64,000 nt of DNA from the NCBI RefSeq assembly GCF_001316285.1, contig NZ_BBDO01000010.1:1-64000 (forward strand), written 5' to 3'. A model generated the notes under the pieces. It was not told the DNA's origin and made no database searches. It saw only the letters and a program-made list of their open reading frames with translations. Below, piece by piece: positions 21,846 through 30,570 of this stretch (position 1 is the stretch's first letter; each line of letters starts with the position of its first letter). This DNA comes from Vulcanisaeta sp. JCM 16161 (GTDB lineage Archaea; Thermoproteota; Thermoprotei; Thermoproteales; Thermocladiaceae). The translations under genes and the position numbers were made by a program.

Positions 21846-22051
21846 AACAAATCGTGCGCAACCATGCAAGACCTCCCTGCGCAGTTTATATACCAGAGAA
21901 GGCGCAATAACGACTCACGGCGAAAGAGCACTTATTATTACACCAGGTATGGTGCATCGAGAAAGTGACGGTAAACATCACTTAAAGATAAGTTCGAAAT
22001 TAATAACCACGGTGATTAGGCATGTAGGCTAACCATGATTAATACCGGCAC

Positions 22052-22990
22052 ATGAACCGCGAGGGAAATCTCCAGGGTCAAGCCTGGGGAAACCTCGTAG
22101 GCGATTTAGGTGGTGGGTCGGTCCGAGGCCGGGAGTTGAGAATTGATAAGAAGCTGGCCAGGATACTGGTTGACTTGGGTGATAAACCATTAGTAGTTAT
22201 TGGCCCGCCGGGTTCGGGTAAGACGACCATAGTCACCACGCTGGGCTTAATGAGGCTTAAGTTGATGGGTTCGTCCATGACGTACGTAACGCATAAACCA
22301 AGCGACGCACTTGGGTCTATCACGAAACCCTCAATACCCTGGAAATGCATACGCGACAACCTATTCCTAATACTCGACTCATACGAGGACTTAAGCACCA
22401 GGCCAGGAATATCACTATTAGTATCCATGGCTTATAGGTATAAGGCATACAATAATTACGTTAGGTATCTAAGGTACCTCAGTAGAAATCCACGTAATAC
22501 CCACGCACTATGGCTTCTAGGACGAATGATACTACTGCGTGATGCCGTGACTGACCAAGACATTAATAATGAAGTCGGCAGGGTAATTACAATACTTATT
22601 AGTAGAGACGTTAAGGGAGCATACGTAACAACGGCCCTAATACTCAATAGCATATGTCAGCAAAGCATGAACAACCTACTAATACTGGACGACATAACAA
22701 TACTACCATAAGAGGATGCATTACTAAGGATTGTTAGGATGACGAGGGGAATTACAAACACATGGATGGTACTACATAGCATCGGTAAACTGAGCATTGA
22801 GGACCTAAACACACCAACAATAATAACAAGCCATAGTGGACCAGCTAAGTCACAATCAAGATTAAGGGACATACTAAGCAGGATAAAGCCAGGTGAGGCC
22901 CTTTACATGGGTATTAACGAGGAATTGAAAATAAGGATACACGAAACAAAGAAACTACGTGAAAAACTACTCAACGAAACAAAAACCTAG
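22052..22990 (+). CDS. P-loop ATPase with an in-frame TAA
   Basis: About 312 codons. Walker A is VIGPPGSGKTTIVTTL at about residue 45, Walker B is LLILDDITIL. One in-frame stop, TAA at 22709-22711, falls just after Walker B; the same frame then continues EDALLRIVRM to 22990. A substitution (for example GAA or CAA to TAA) is the simplest explanation, unlike the indels elsewhere. The C-terminal part includes TIITSHSG, possibly a sensor region. Possible DNA-linked or AAA-type ATPase; cellular role unknown. Confidence 0.55.
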
Positions 22991-23032
22991 CCCACCATAG
23001 TCATGCCCACGGCAGGCGAACCCGTTAAAAAT

Positions 23033-23075
23033 CCCTTCCTCTTTTCAATCCCCCAATCAGGGGGAGGAGGAAGGG
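23033..23075. repeat. Inverted repeat upstream of the RNA candidate
   Basis: CCCTTCCTC (23033-23041) pairs with GAGGAAGGG (23067-23075), enclosing CCCCC-AATCA-GGGGG (23050-23064). It overlaps the presumed start region of the RNA, so it may be a protein-binding or terminator element of the upstream ATPase gene, or part of a longer RNA. Confidence 0.4.
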
Positions 23076-23190
23076 GAGGATGATGGATACCGAGAGACCG
23101 AGCCGATGGCTTGGTCCTCGGATATCCTGAGAAACGCCGTGATGAATTCCCACGAGATGACCAGTGATTGAAAGAAAAGACTGATTAAAA
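23054..23190 (+). ncRNA. Candidate small RNA with long hairpin and box C/D-like motifs
   Basis: A near-perfect 19-bp hairpin spans 23085-23127: GGATA, CCGAG and GACCGAGCC pair with GGCTTGGTC, CTCGG and TATCC around a GAT loop, with single A bulges and one G-U pair. It is flanked by ATGATGG (23080-23086) and CTGA (23127-23130), then GTGATGA (23139-23145) and CTGA (23181-23184), which resemble boxes C, D', C' and D. GTTAAAAATCC at 23024-23034 could be its TATA box. No open frame covers it. The exact ends and class are uncertain. Confidence 0.4.
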
Positions 23191-23194
23191 AAAC

Positions 23195-23307
23195 ACCCGT
23201 CACCCGAATATCCGCGGGGCGGGCCGCCCCGCCATAGTCTAATAACGAGGGGCGGTGGCTGTGGGTCCCTCCCGCAGTCCCGCCCCGTGGATGTTCGGGT
23301 GACGGGT
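23195..23307 (+). ncRNA. Candidate GC-rich three-way-junction RNA next to a TnpB-like gene
   Basis: A 19-bp closing stem pairs 23195-23213 with 23289-23307, all Watson-Crick except one G-U. Inside are hairpin 1 (GCGGGGC 23214-23220 with GCCCCGC 23226-23232, loop GGGCC) and hairpin 2 (GGGGCGG 23249-23255 with CCGCCCC 23280-23286, and CTGTGGG 23259-23265 with CCCGCAG 23271-23277). The G-U pairs favour RNA over a plain DNA palindrome. It is far richer in GC than its surroundings, the usual mark of RNA genes in such genomes. The 3' strand ends directly before the ATG of the TnpB-like gene. Confidence 0.5.
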
Positions 23308-24125
23308 ATGGGTAAGGATGGGGAAGGTAAGGACGGGCGTGTGCCTGCCGTGGACGTGACTGTGGTGGGTGTCGATGTTGGTGTTAGGCGTTCTGTTGTG
23401 GCGTTTGTTGGTGTGAGGGCTGGGCTGCTTAATGAGTTGGCCGTGATATATGCTAGGCAGAATGGTGTTTCGTTAATACCGTTGGGCGTATATGATGTTA
23501 TGACGAGGGCTTATGTGGCTGAGGTTGAGTATCCAGGGATTGATAAGTACCGTGGCAATGAGTTAACGAGTAACATAGTTGGTAAGGTATTAGGTGCCGT
23601 GATTAGGGCTTCCCATAGTGTTCAGAGGGTTCGTGATGGGTTGGTTGGTCTGGCGTTTGAGGACCTTAGGCGGTTTAGTGGGCATAAGCGTGACCTCGCC
23701 AGGGCTAGGGTGGTTTGGGAGTTTATGGTTAATGAGTTTGGTGGGGTTGTGAGTAGGTGCCCTGCCGTTAAGGTTTCCTGGTTCTGGATGAGTTATAAGG
23801 CGAGGTGATGATGCCTGTTAGGGATTCAATACCTGTAATACTTGTTGAGCCTGAGTACACCAGTAGTGTGTGTCCAAGGTGCGGTAATTACCTGGGTAGG
23901 GCTAGGGGTAAGGTGACGTGTAATTACTGCGGCTTTGAGGGTGATAGGGATGTCATTGGCGCCATAAATATAGCACTACGCGGCTTCCTAATACTAATGA
24001 AGTGCGTCAGGGAGGGCGTGATCAGGGGTGGCCCGAGAGCCTCGGGACCGGCCCACCGCCGGGTTAAGTTCTTTTGCTTAATCCTCATGCGCCCTGCCTG
24101 TATATGCTTCATACGCCTTAATTAG
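23308..24125 (+). CDS. TnpB-like RuvC/zinc-ribbon protein, short and split
   Basis: The RuvC-like nuclease core of TnpB (IS200/IS605 family) is recognisable: VVGVDVGVRRSVVAFV (first Asp), LAFEDLRRFSG (Glu), then YTSSVCPRCGNYLG and CNYCGFEGDRDVIGAINIA (four-Cys zinc ribbon and last Asp). The usual N-terminal 150-200 residues are absent, since the first Asp appears by residue 20. The frame changes near 23805 with a GTGA overlap, so it is read as two products (to 23808, then from 23805) or as one frameshifted protein. No tnpA lies near. The 3' end overlaps convergent cbiZ by 48 bases. Confidence 0.65.
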
Positions 24126-24724
24126 TGCGTTGTGTATTGCGTGGACCACGCTTTGCCTATTGCTGTTGCTGGCCCTGCGTAGGGTTCTTTATCGCCGTTT
24201 GTTGGCGTTAGTATTGCTATTGCGTCTGTGGTTGTTCCGTGCATCCCGTTACCGGTTAGCTCGGCTAGTGTTAGTGCCTTTGTCTGGGCTGCGAGTGTTA
24301 TTGCATCTATCATTGCCTGTATTGTCAATGGTTTGTTTACAATTATTGCCATGTTTATTGTCGATACTCCCGTTAACCAGGTCCTTATCTCCGACCCCTC
24401 TATTTTATATGGGTTCGTTAATCCAATTGTTATTGATACATAGACCTCTATATCGTTTGTGGTTTCCCTGCGCATTACGTGGTTTCTCGGTAACTCGGTG
24501 GCTGTTAGGAAGGTTATTGCCTCTTCGCCTCTTATTGCTAATTCCCTGTGGGTCTTTTCAATCTCTCTGGTTGGTTCCTCGTTGAAATTCTTTGGGACCT
24601 GGTGATGTATTATGTATTTGATGCCGCTTCTTAGTCCTCCATCTACCGTGCTTGCCAGGGCTGTGGCTTCCTGGTTCAGTGTTATTACTATGTTTCTGCC
24701 TAGGTATTTTATGTTCTGTATCAT
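24078..24724 (-). CDS. cbiZ: Adenosylcobinamide amidohydrolase
   Basis: About 215 residues. CbiZ removes the aminopropanol arm of adenosylcobinamide to give adenosylcobyric acid, a cobamide salvage step used by archaea. The family core is visible as AAQTKALTLAEL, GMHGTTTDAIAI and EPYAGPATAIGKA. A break near 24150 hides the true C terminus: after GKA the protein continues VVHAIHNALIKAYEAY to TAA 24078-24080. The ATG at 24724 follows TTAAAAC near 24760. No other cobamide genes are in the window. Confidence 0.75.
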
Positions 24725-25117
24725 ATTGTTGGGATGGACTAGTAATCAATGAAGTATGTTTTAAGTAGTAATATGGCGTTGATAGGCGGGTGTTAAGGGG
24801 TTAGGTTGCCGATTTCGGTATTGGGCATGTCGAGGGTGAGGGGGTCGCAGTAGTCAGTGTGGGTGTCTGTGGGGTTGTTATTAAGTGTGGTGATTTTATT
24901 GGCCGTGACGTGGGTAGCTTGTTTATGAGGAGTTTTATACTGCCGTGAATTCGTTCATGGAAGGCGTGAGTGGGAGGTAGGCTAGGGGTGTTTTGGTTGG
25001 GATTGTTCATGTTTTTGTTGGTGCGAGGTTCTGGCTGTGTTGGTTATTGTCTTTAGGTGAATATATTTTAGGTATTTACGGAGTGCAATATATATATATT
25101 AGTTAAAGAAGGAATCG
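24725..25117. other. Intergenic stretch, G/T-rich, no gene recognised
   Basis: 393 bases between divergent promoters (TTAAAAC for cbiZ, TATATATATT at 25090-25100 for the next gene). The plus strand is rich in G and T, as coding strands here often are, and a short hydrophobic frame near 24860-24920 (LLLSVVILLAVTWV) may be a relic of a membrane protein. Nothing firm. Confidence 0.4.
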
Positions 25118-25120
25118 GTG

Positions 25121-25474
25121 ATGAGCGAGCTCGTGACTACCGAGAAGGTAAAGAGGTTGGTACTGGCGGCATCAATGGCGGCACTAATGCTATCAACACC
25201 AATAATAATGCCAATGATATATCTTATAGGTTCGGCGGCAGGATGGTGGCAACAGAATTTCTATGCAAATGTTATCTGCATGGCTTTTAACCCAGCTGTT
25301 GATTTTATTGATCATTTCACTGATGGTGTGATTTCTGGTGCTATAACATCTGGGTTAGCCGCATTAGGGTTGCCGGAAACCGTCACACTTCCAGGGTGGG
25401 TGCCGTTGTTTGGTGGTTTAACTGTAACGACGGGTGGTTTAGTCTTAGGTATATGGACACTTGGTTGTATGTGA
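25121..25474 (+). CDS. Small hydrophobic protein, possible precursor peptide
   Basis: 117 residues. A charged N terminus (SELVTTEKVKRL) precedes a hydrophobic segment (VLAASMAALMLSTPIIMPMI) like a signal or leader. The remainder is Gly- and aromatic-rich, hydrophobic, with two Cys (NVICMAF and TLGCM). It could be a secreted peptide processed by the neighbours (M48 protease, DUF95 protein). TATA at 25088-25100 supports ATG 25121. Similar organisation is known for circular bacteriocins, but the sequence itself gives no family match I can recognise. Confidence 0.5.
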   Translation: MSELVTTEKVKRLVLAASMAALMLSTPIIMPMIYLIGSAAGWWQQNFYANVICMAFNPAVDFIDHFTDGVISGAITSGLAALGLPETVTLPGWVPLFGGLTVTTGGLVLGIWTLGCM

Positions 25475-25581
25475 ATAATAGGGTTTCGTATGCACCTTAA
25501 ATTAAATCAAATTTTTAGGTTTGTATTTTTTTATGACGTATATATCTTCCTTATATTTTATCCGGTATTTTATCTGCATAT

Positions 25582-26505
25582 TTGCATATCCTTGTGATTC
25601 CCTTAAGGTTCGTAAGTTTAGGAATTCCCTTATTCATATTTGCTTTTTATATCGTAATTAGTGTGGTATTACTGGGCTCTCTATATGTGGTTTTTAGGTC
25701 GCGATATAATATGCTGAGTTTTAAAGATGTTTTAATAAACTACTTTAATCCATCGATAATTATATTAATTTTATTCACGTCTATATTTTTATTTTATTTT
25801 ATCCCTGCCTTATTTAACTTACTTGGGCGGAATGTCGTTGTTGAATTATTGATTCTGTGGTTAATAGTTTTTATGATCGACGTATTTTATGGCACTTCTC
25901 CGTATATTACCTCGGGTATGTATATTCATAAAGTTAAGTATTTAGGTATGGCGGGTGATTTCCTTAGCAGTAATTTAGGCGCTTCATCGATTAGGGTCCT
26001 TCTTATAAAGCCTAGGTATGGCTTGTTCATTTATGGCTACACGTCGTCTAGAGTTACGGATTTTTTGGCTATGTCCAATTACATCCCTAAAATGATTATT
26101 GTAAAGGAAGATGCGCTTAGTTTCGATGTTGGTTCCATCATAGCGCATGAACTTGGTCATCTAACCTCCAGGAATTTTGTCATAAGATTATTGGGGCGTA
26201 TACCTGGTTCATTTATTATAGCATTGCTTATTACGTCCTCCGTTGCCATGTTTCTGACGGGGATGTTTCATCTATTCGTGCCTCTGTATTTGTTAGCTGT
26301 TCTACTGTTTTTCCTAGACGCTTACTTCTCAAATGCCTTAGCCGACCTAAGTGAGCGTGATGCTGATGTTTATGCCGCTAGGCTTGTTGGTAGGGCTAGG
26401 TATGTGGAGTTTCTGAGGTCCTTGATGGAGCAGGTGCCGGTTAGGAACCGTGGCTTGAGGGCTAGGCTGGAGAGGAGGATTAGGTACGTGATGGAGCATG
26501 CCTAG
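25582..26505 (+). CDS. M48-type membrane zinc metallopeptidase
   Basis: About 305 residues. HExxH appears as IIAHELGHLTS, and the third zinc ligand as DLSERDADVYAA, the M48/HtpX arrangement. Three N-terminal membrane helices and two after the active site place it in the membrane with a cytoplasmic active site. TTG 25582 or GTG 25594 may be the start; TATATATC near 25539 fits either. It is followed at 95 bases by a DUF95 protein. May mature the small protein encoded upstream or do general membrane-protein quality control. Confidence 0.75.
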   Translation: MHILVIPLRFVSLGIPLFIFAFYIVISVVLLGSLYVVFRSRYNMLSFKDVLINYFNPSIIILILFTSIFLFYFIPALFNLLGRNVVVELLILWLIVFMIDVFYGTSPYITSGMYIHKVKYLGMAGDFLSSNLGASSIRVLLIKPRYGLFIYGYTSSRVTDFLAMSNYIPKMIIVKEDALSFDVGSIIAHELGHLTSRNFVIRLLGRIPGSFIIALLITSSVAMFLTGMFHLFVPLYLLAVLLFFLDAYFSNALADLSERDADVYAARLVGRARYVEFLRSLMEQVPVRNRGLRARLERRIRYVMEHA

Positions 26506-26599
26506 CTTTCCATGATTACTAAAGCCGCACTCGTCCTAGCCTCATGGGGTCGGCTTCGCCACTGGGTTTATTAGCGGTATTCCCGTCAGTAGGGGCTCT

Positions 26600-27043
26600 T
26601 TGCAGGGTATCCCTCGGCCTGTGCACTCTTACCTCTACTACCTATTAACGATATTCCTGACCAACGCCCTTAGTGATGTTAAGGTTATGCTTGGTGGTTT
26701 CGCCGTTGGTTTGCCCACGGCACTTTGGCTCTTTGATCTTGGTACTGGACTTGGTAGGGTTCTTAGTCCCGTGACTGTCCGTGGGGTTTACCTCTATCAC
26801 GGCGTCTCGCCACCTCATTACGTGCTCATTACCCTCTCTTACGGCGTCTTTGAGTATCTTGGTTATGCTGTTAGTGGTTTTGTTGGTTTCTCGATTGCGG
26901 AGTCCATAATCAAGTTAATTATGTATAATAAGTTCGGGATTGATAAGCATATTATCTATTTGGCGTTGCTTGCCCTGGCTTTCACGTTTGTTGGGGCTGT
27001 CATCGAGGCTTACCTAGTAGTTTCAGCTCCTGGGTGGCTGTGA
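26600..27043 (+). CDS. DUF95/SpoIIM-like membrane protein
   Basis: 147 residues, four or five membrane helices. YGVFEYLGYAVSGFVGFS and FVGAVIEAYLVVSAP resemble the conserved HGxxExPA and AAxxEA blocks of SpoIIM/DUF95. The frame opens at TTG 26600, and about 20 N-terminal residues may lie upstream in a broken frame. DUF95 proteins accompany circular bacteriocin genes in bacteria, and are also frequent in archaea with no assigned role. Overlaps the next gene by one base. Confidence 0.55.
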   Translation: MQGIPRPVHSYLYYLLTIFLTNALSDVKVMLGGFAVGLPTALWLFDLGTGLGRVLSPVTVRGVYLYHGVSPPHYVLITLSYGVFEYLGYAVSGFVGFSIAESIIKLIMYNKFGIDKHIIYLALLALAFTFVGAVIEAYLVVSAPGWL

Positions 27044-27552
27044 TGGGTAGGTACGAGGTTTACCTAGCCCTGTCGGGTCTTCTTATAATGTTCGTTGTTG
27101 TTTATGGTCAGTGGGAGTTCTTTAAGTTCTTAATGGTCACCCTCCTCAAGATAAACCTGAACGCCGTTGAGCCTTTTAAGCCCTTCTTCATGATTGGCGG
27201 TGTCGTGATTCTCGCCATGGCGCTCTTCCTCAACGCATTCGTTATGTGGTTTATAACAGCGTTTTATAGCGATATCGAGTTCCTCAAGTTATTGATTACT
27301 TCGATGAATGGCTTCCTCGGCGCGGTTTTCGTTACTGTAATCCTCATCCTATACCCGGAGCTCGTATTCTCGGCGGTGCTGCTCGACGTTATTGGCGTTA
27401 TTGGCGACGTCATTTCGGTGGTTACTATGTACTCCCTGCTTAGGGTCTTTGGTGCGGTTAGGAGGGAGGCTGCCATGGCTTCCGTCGTTTCCTGGTTCAT
27501 AACCAACCTGGCGCTTTATGGTATGACGATGATGGTGCTACGCGTGGCGTAG
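27043..27552 (+). CDS. Polytopic membrane protein of unknown function
   Basis: 169 residues, four or five membrane helices, Yip1-like in general appearance. ATG 27043 overlaps the preceding stop (TGATG), so the two are translationally coupled. Last gene of the cassette beginning at 25121. No recognised motif. Confidence 0.5.
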   Translation: MGRYEVYLALSGLLIMFVVVYGQWEFFKFLMVTLLKINLNAVEPFKPFFMIGGVVILAMALFLNAFVMWFITAFYSDIEFLKLLITSMNGFLGAVFVTVILILYPELVFSAVLLDVIGVIGDVISVVTMYSLLRVFGAVRREAAMASVVSWFITNLALYGMTMMVLRVA

Positions 27553-27649
27553 GCGTTATCTGTTCATGAATGGGTCATCACCTTCTCAGCTAACTCTGAC
27601 CTCTTCACTGTTTTTGTTGCCGGGGCACTTCTTTAAAGGGGTTTTGCTA

Positions 27650-28614
27650 ATGCCTCTTGTGTTGTTGATTAGGGAGTTTGAGATTGATGAGTTGGTTTCG
27701 TTTGATGATGCCATTAGGGCTGTTGAGGATGGCTTTAGGTTGTTGGGTAGTGGTGGTGCGGTTAACCTGCCTAGACGTAGGGCAATTGCAAGCGGTGCCG
27801 TGCTCCATGTGCTCCAGGGAATTGTCCTCGGTGACTATAAAGTAGCCGGTCTAAAGACTTACCTGAGTACTAGGTATGGTACTAGGTTTGTGGTTGTTTT
27901 GTTTAGTCTTGATAGTGGTGAGTTGTTGGCTATAATTGAGGCTGATAGGCTTGGTCAGCTTAGGACTGGGGCTGCCTCGGCCGTGGCCACCAGGTACATG
28001 GCCAGGAGGGACTCGTCGGTGTTGGGTATTGTTGGTGCTGGCGTTCAGGCTAGGGCTCAGTTTGAGGCGTTGAGTAGGGTCTTGAACCTTAGGTTGGTTA
28101 AGGTCTTTAGTAGGACTCGCGGGCATGCCGAGGAGTTCGCCAGTTTTATTAAGTCCAGGGGCTTTGATGCGGTGGTTGCTAGTGATTATGGCGAGGTTTG
28201 CAAGGGCGTTGATGTTTTGGTCACGGCGACGAACTCGAGGGACCCATTCATACGCAGCAACCACATAGCGCCTGGGATGCACATTAATGCCATTGGTAGT
28301 AATTGGGCTAATAGGCTGAGTTGGCGCCTGATGCCGTTCTTAGGGCAGACGTTATTGCGGTTGATGATGTGGGTCAGGCCAGGGAGGAGGCTGGGGACTT
28401 GATAATGGCTGGTGATGTCGTTTGGTCTAGGGTTGTTCCGTTGGCTGATGTTGTGGTTGGTAGGGTCAGGGGTAGGTTGGGTGATGACTCGGTAACCATC
28501 TTTAAGTCCCTGGGTATTGCGGTTGAGGATTTAGTGCTCGCTAAGTTGGTTTATGATAGGGCTGTTAGGGAGAGGAGGGGTGTTGAGGTTGAGTTTAGGG
28601 GTGTCTTTAGGTAG
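27650..28614 (+). CDS. Ornithine cyclodeaminase/mu-crystallin family dehydrogenase, frameshifted
   Basis: About 320 residues. Family blocks: GGAVNLPRRRAI, AGLKTYLSTRYG, LRTGAASAVATRYMARRD, then the NAD-binding GIVGAGVQARAQFEAL and GVDVLVTATNSRDPF. Could be ornithine cyclodeaminase, archaeal alanine dehydrogenase or a related imine reductase. A break near 28313 is repaired by one G (NRAELAPDAVLRADV). ATG 27650 is used, although an upstream GTG or ATG is possible. Confidence 0.75.
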
Positions 28615-28722
28615 GAGTGGCTACGTGACTCATGGGCACTTGCTGGTGCTGTACATCACGTCGTACATGCCACCCGAGGGATAATTAATCGATAATTCCT
28701 CGACTACCCAGGGCGTACTCGG

Positions 28723-29198
28723 TTAGTACTCAAGTACGAAGTAAACGCTCCCAATAGACCGGCTAGACCGCCATGTTGAGTTTATTAGTACGCCCTTAAT
28801 GAATGACTTAATGTCGTTGCCGTAGCAACGACACCAAGCATTATTAGGTCTCTCTGCAATGTCTGGGTCATTACCCATAGCCCTTAGGGATTCCCTCCAG
28901 GACTTCGCGAAGCCCTAATGACTATGCAGTTGGGTCTCACCGAACCCTTACCGCACTTGAAGTCTATGGGGCTTATTAAGCCGTTGGGCATCAACCCATA
29001 GACAGTGAGGCAGGTAATCACTGGCTGACCGCTCTCATTATATACGTGAACCACGAAGCTGGGTCCCGACAATAGGCTGGGCACGTACTTGGCGGTTACG
29101 TTAAGGGCTGGGTCCTCAACGACAGTATTGAAGAGCACATAGGTGTAAGCACCAATAACGGAGATAACCACGGCAATAACAAGCACAATCATAAACAA
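28723..29198 (-). CDS. Membrane-anchored protein of unknown function, frameshifted
   Basis: About 158 residues. N-terminal membrane anchor (MIVLVIAVVISVIGAYTYV) then an extracellular domain with six Cys (for example CLTVYG, FKCGKG, NAWCRCYGND). The last 60 residues, KSWRESLRAMGNDPDI to the end (SVYFVLEY), lie in another frame that joins near 28900. The multiple Cys suggest disulfides, as is common in Thermoproteales proteins. No family recognised. Confidence 0.5.
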
Positions 29199-29395
29199 CC
29201 ATCTATGATACCTGTGACCTAGTGAAACCTTAAATCTTAGCTCGGGTGTTCAGGGAAAGTAAGTCGGCAATGTTGATCATCAGCTTGATTAGGCTTTACT
29301 AATATGCTTAGGCGTTTTAGTATGTAAGCACCACATTAGGTGGGGCGTTTATGAAGGATGGATATTAAGGTTGGGCTTAGGGAGTATTTAACGAA

Positions 29396-29755
29396 TTAAA
29401 GCAGGTAGCCTCCCTCCGGCCCTACTTCCTCGAGCTCTCCAGTCCTGGGATTCACCTTAAACCCAAGTGATTCCAGGGTGTACACCCCAAGTAGTGGTAT
29501 TGGTGTTTTTAGGGCGGCAATTATTACCGGCCCCCTTCTACCCTTGACCTCAGCCTCGCCGATGTATACCCTGACCCTCTCTTTAGTGCCATTGGCCATC
29601 GTTAATTCCACGGTGTATGGTGTTTCAAGCAAGCCGAGTTCCTTAGCCGTGTCTGGGTCCAGGACTATGTATGTTGAGCCTGTGTCTACGAGCATCCTGA
29701 GTGTTCTTGAGCCTGCCCTGCCCTTGATTGTTACGTCGATGTACGTGTGACCCAC
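29396..29755 (-). CDS. Retropepsin-like aspartic protease-fold protein
   Basis: 119 residues, intact. The catalytic triad motif is MLVDTGSTYIVL, followed by strand pairs and PLLGVYTLESLGFKVNP, as in clan AA (retroviral-type) proteases. Such single-domain proteins act as dimers. The paralogue at 37492 shows the same architecture, including KGRRGPVIIA versus EGRRGPVRIL. Starts MGH. Substrate unknown. Confidence 0.75.
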   Translation of the reverse strand: MGHTYIDVTIKGRAGSRTLRMLVDTGSTYIVLDPDTAKELGLLETPYTVELTMANGTKERVRVYIGEAEVKGRRGPVIIAALKTPIPLLGVYTLESLGFKVNPRTGELEEVGPEGGYLL

Positions 29756-29857
29756 ATTAACATGGTTGAGAATGCCGAATATAAACCTTCATGTCCTTAC
29801 TTTCTTTGGCTATTTCTATTCCCTATGCCTTTTAAACCAGTGTGGTTAATTATTGTC

Positions 29858-30253
29858 ATGCTTAACCGTGGACTTATTAGGTTCGGCTTGGTCCTGGAGT
29901 TCGTAGCTGAGCTCCTGTACTTCATGCTTATCCTATGCCCGAGATTCTTTGGTTTCATCTCAATTCTATTAATCACGTTGACATACCTACCATCCTCAGT
30001 AATGATGTACCTGGGCTTCAACGGGTACTCCCACTCGTTGAGTACTGGGTCTATTGGCGCTGTCCTATTAATGCTCAGTCCATTATTAGTGCTGATAATA
30101 CATATTACCCCAATGCCCTATCTAGTCGCTATGGTAGGTATGGGTGTTGCATTTTTGGGTGATATTTCTATCTCCCTATTCTTCTGGAGGGCCGTGAAAC
30201 AAGGGCTCCTCGCATCATGTTGGTGGCCGCGGGATCGCTTCTTTGGGCCATGA
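29858..30253 (+). CDS. Small polytopic membrane protein
   Basis: About 131 residues with four hydrophobic helices. ATG 29858 is chosen because CTTTTAAACC at 29828-29837 is 26 nt upstream. The C terminus (ASCWWPRDRFFGP) overlaps the minus-strand SPFH relic, so the true gene end may have been lost by rearrangement. No family recognised. Confidence 0.4.
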   Translation: MLNRGLIRFGLVLEFVAELLYFMLILCPRFFGFISILLITLTYLPSSVMMYLGFNGYSHSLSTGSIGAVLLMLSPLLVLIIHITPMPYLVAMVGMGVAFLGDISISLFFWRAVKQGLLASCWWPRDRFFGP

Positions 30254-30570
30254 TCTCCGCGAGCATGAACTGCACAACCCTCCTCATCGTTTCATCCTCA
30301 GGCTCCAACCTAACAATCCTACACGTGATTAGGTGAACACCAACTTCATCAAGGAATGACCTTAGACTCGCCGTTACGGCATCAGTGACCTTATGCAGGT
30401 TTGCGTAGACCTCATTTAGGGAGACCAGATTAAGTACCTGACTAACCGCCTGATCTACGATTGGTGATACATAGTTCCCGAAGTCCTCAACCGTGTACTT
30501 AAAACCGCCGAATTACACAGCATTTACGAACTTCACAGGGTCTGTGTTTAGTAGGGCACATTTATGCTCT
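30168..30570 (-). pseudogene. SPFH/band-7-type protein, degraded fragment
   Basis: The minus strand encodes CALLNTDPVKFVNAV, then an in-frame TAA, then FGGFKYTVEDFGNYV and a long segment through VYANLHKVTDAV and LEPEDETMRRVVQFMLAE to RGALVSRP. This reads as the middle of an SPFH (band 7/stomatin-like) domain. Both ends are missing, an in-frame stop is present, and no start is apparent. It is a relic. Confidence 0.6.

Noticed and set aside
22709..22711. Stop-codon recoding such as pyrrolysine or selenocysteine
   Set aside because: The codon is TAA, which neither system uses; a point change is simpler.
23054..23307. RNase P RNA (minimal type T) or SRP RNA
   Set aside because: The conserved P4 motifs of RNase P RNA and the SRP helix 8 motif were not found, although long stems and GC content drew attention.
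24801..25010. Minus-strand Pro/Thr-rich frame upstream of the small hydrophobic protein
   Set aside because: Low-complexity shadow without a start signal or homology that I recognise.
27851..28282. Minus-strand frame opposite the ornithine cyclodeaminase-like gene
   Set aside because: Shadow of a gene with clear NAD-binding motifs on the plus strand.
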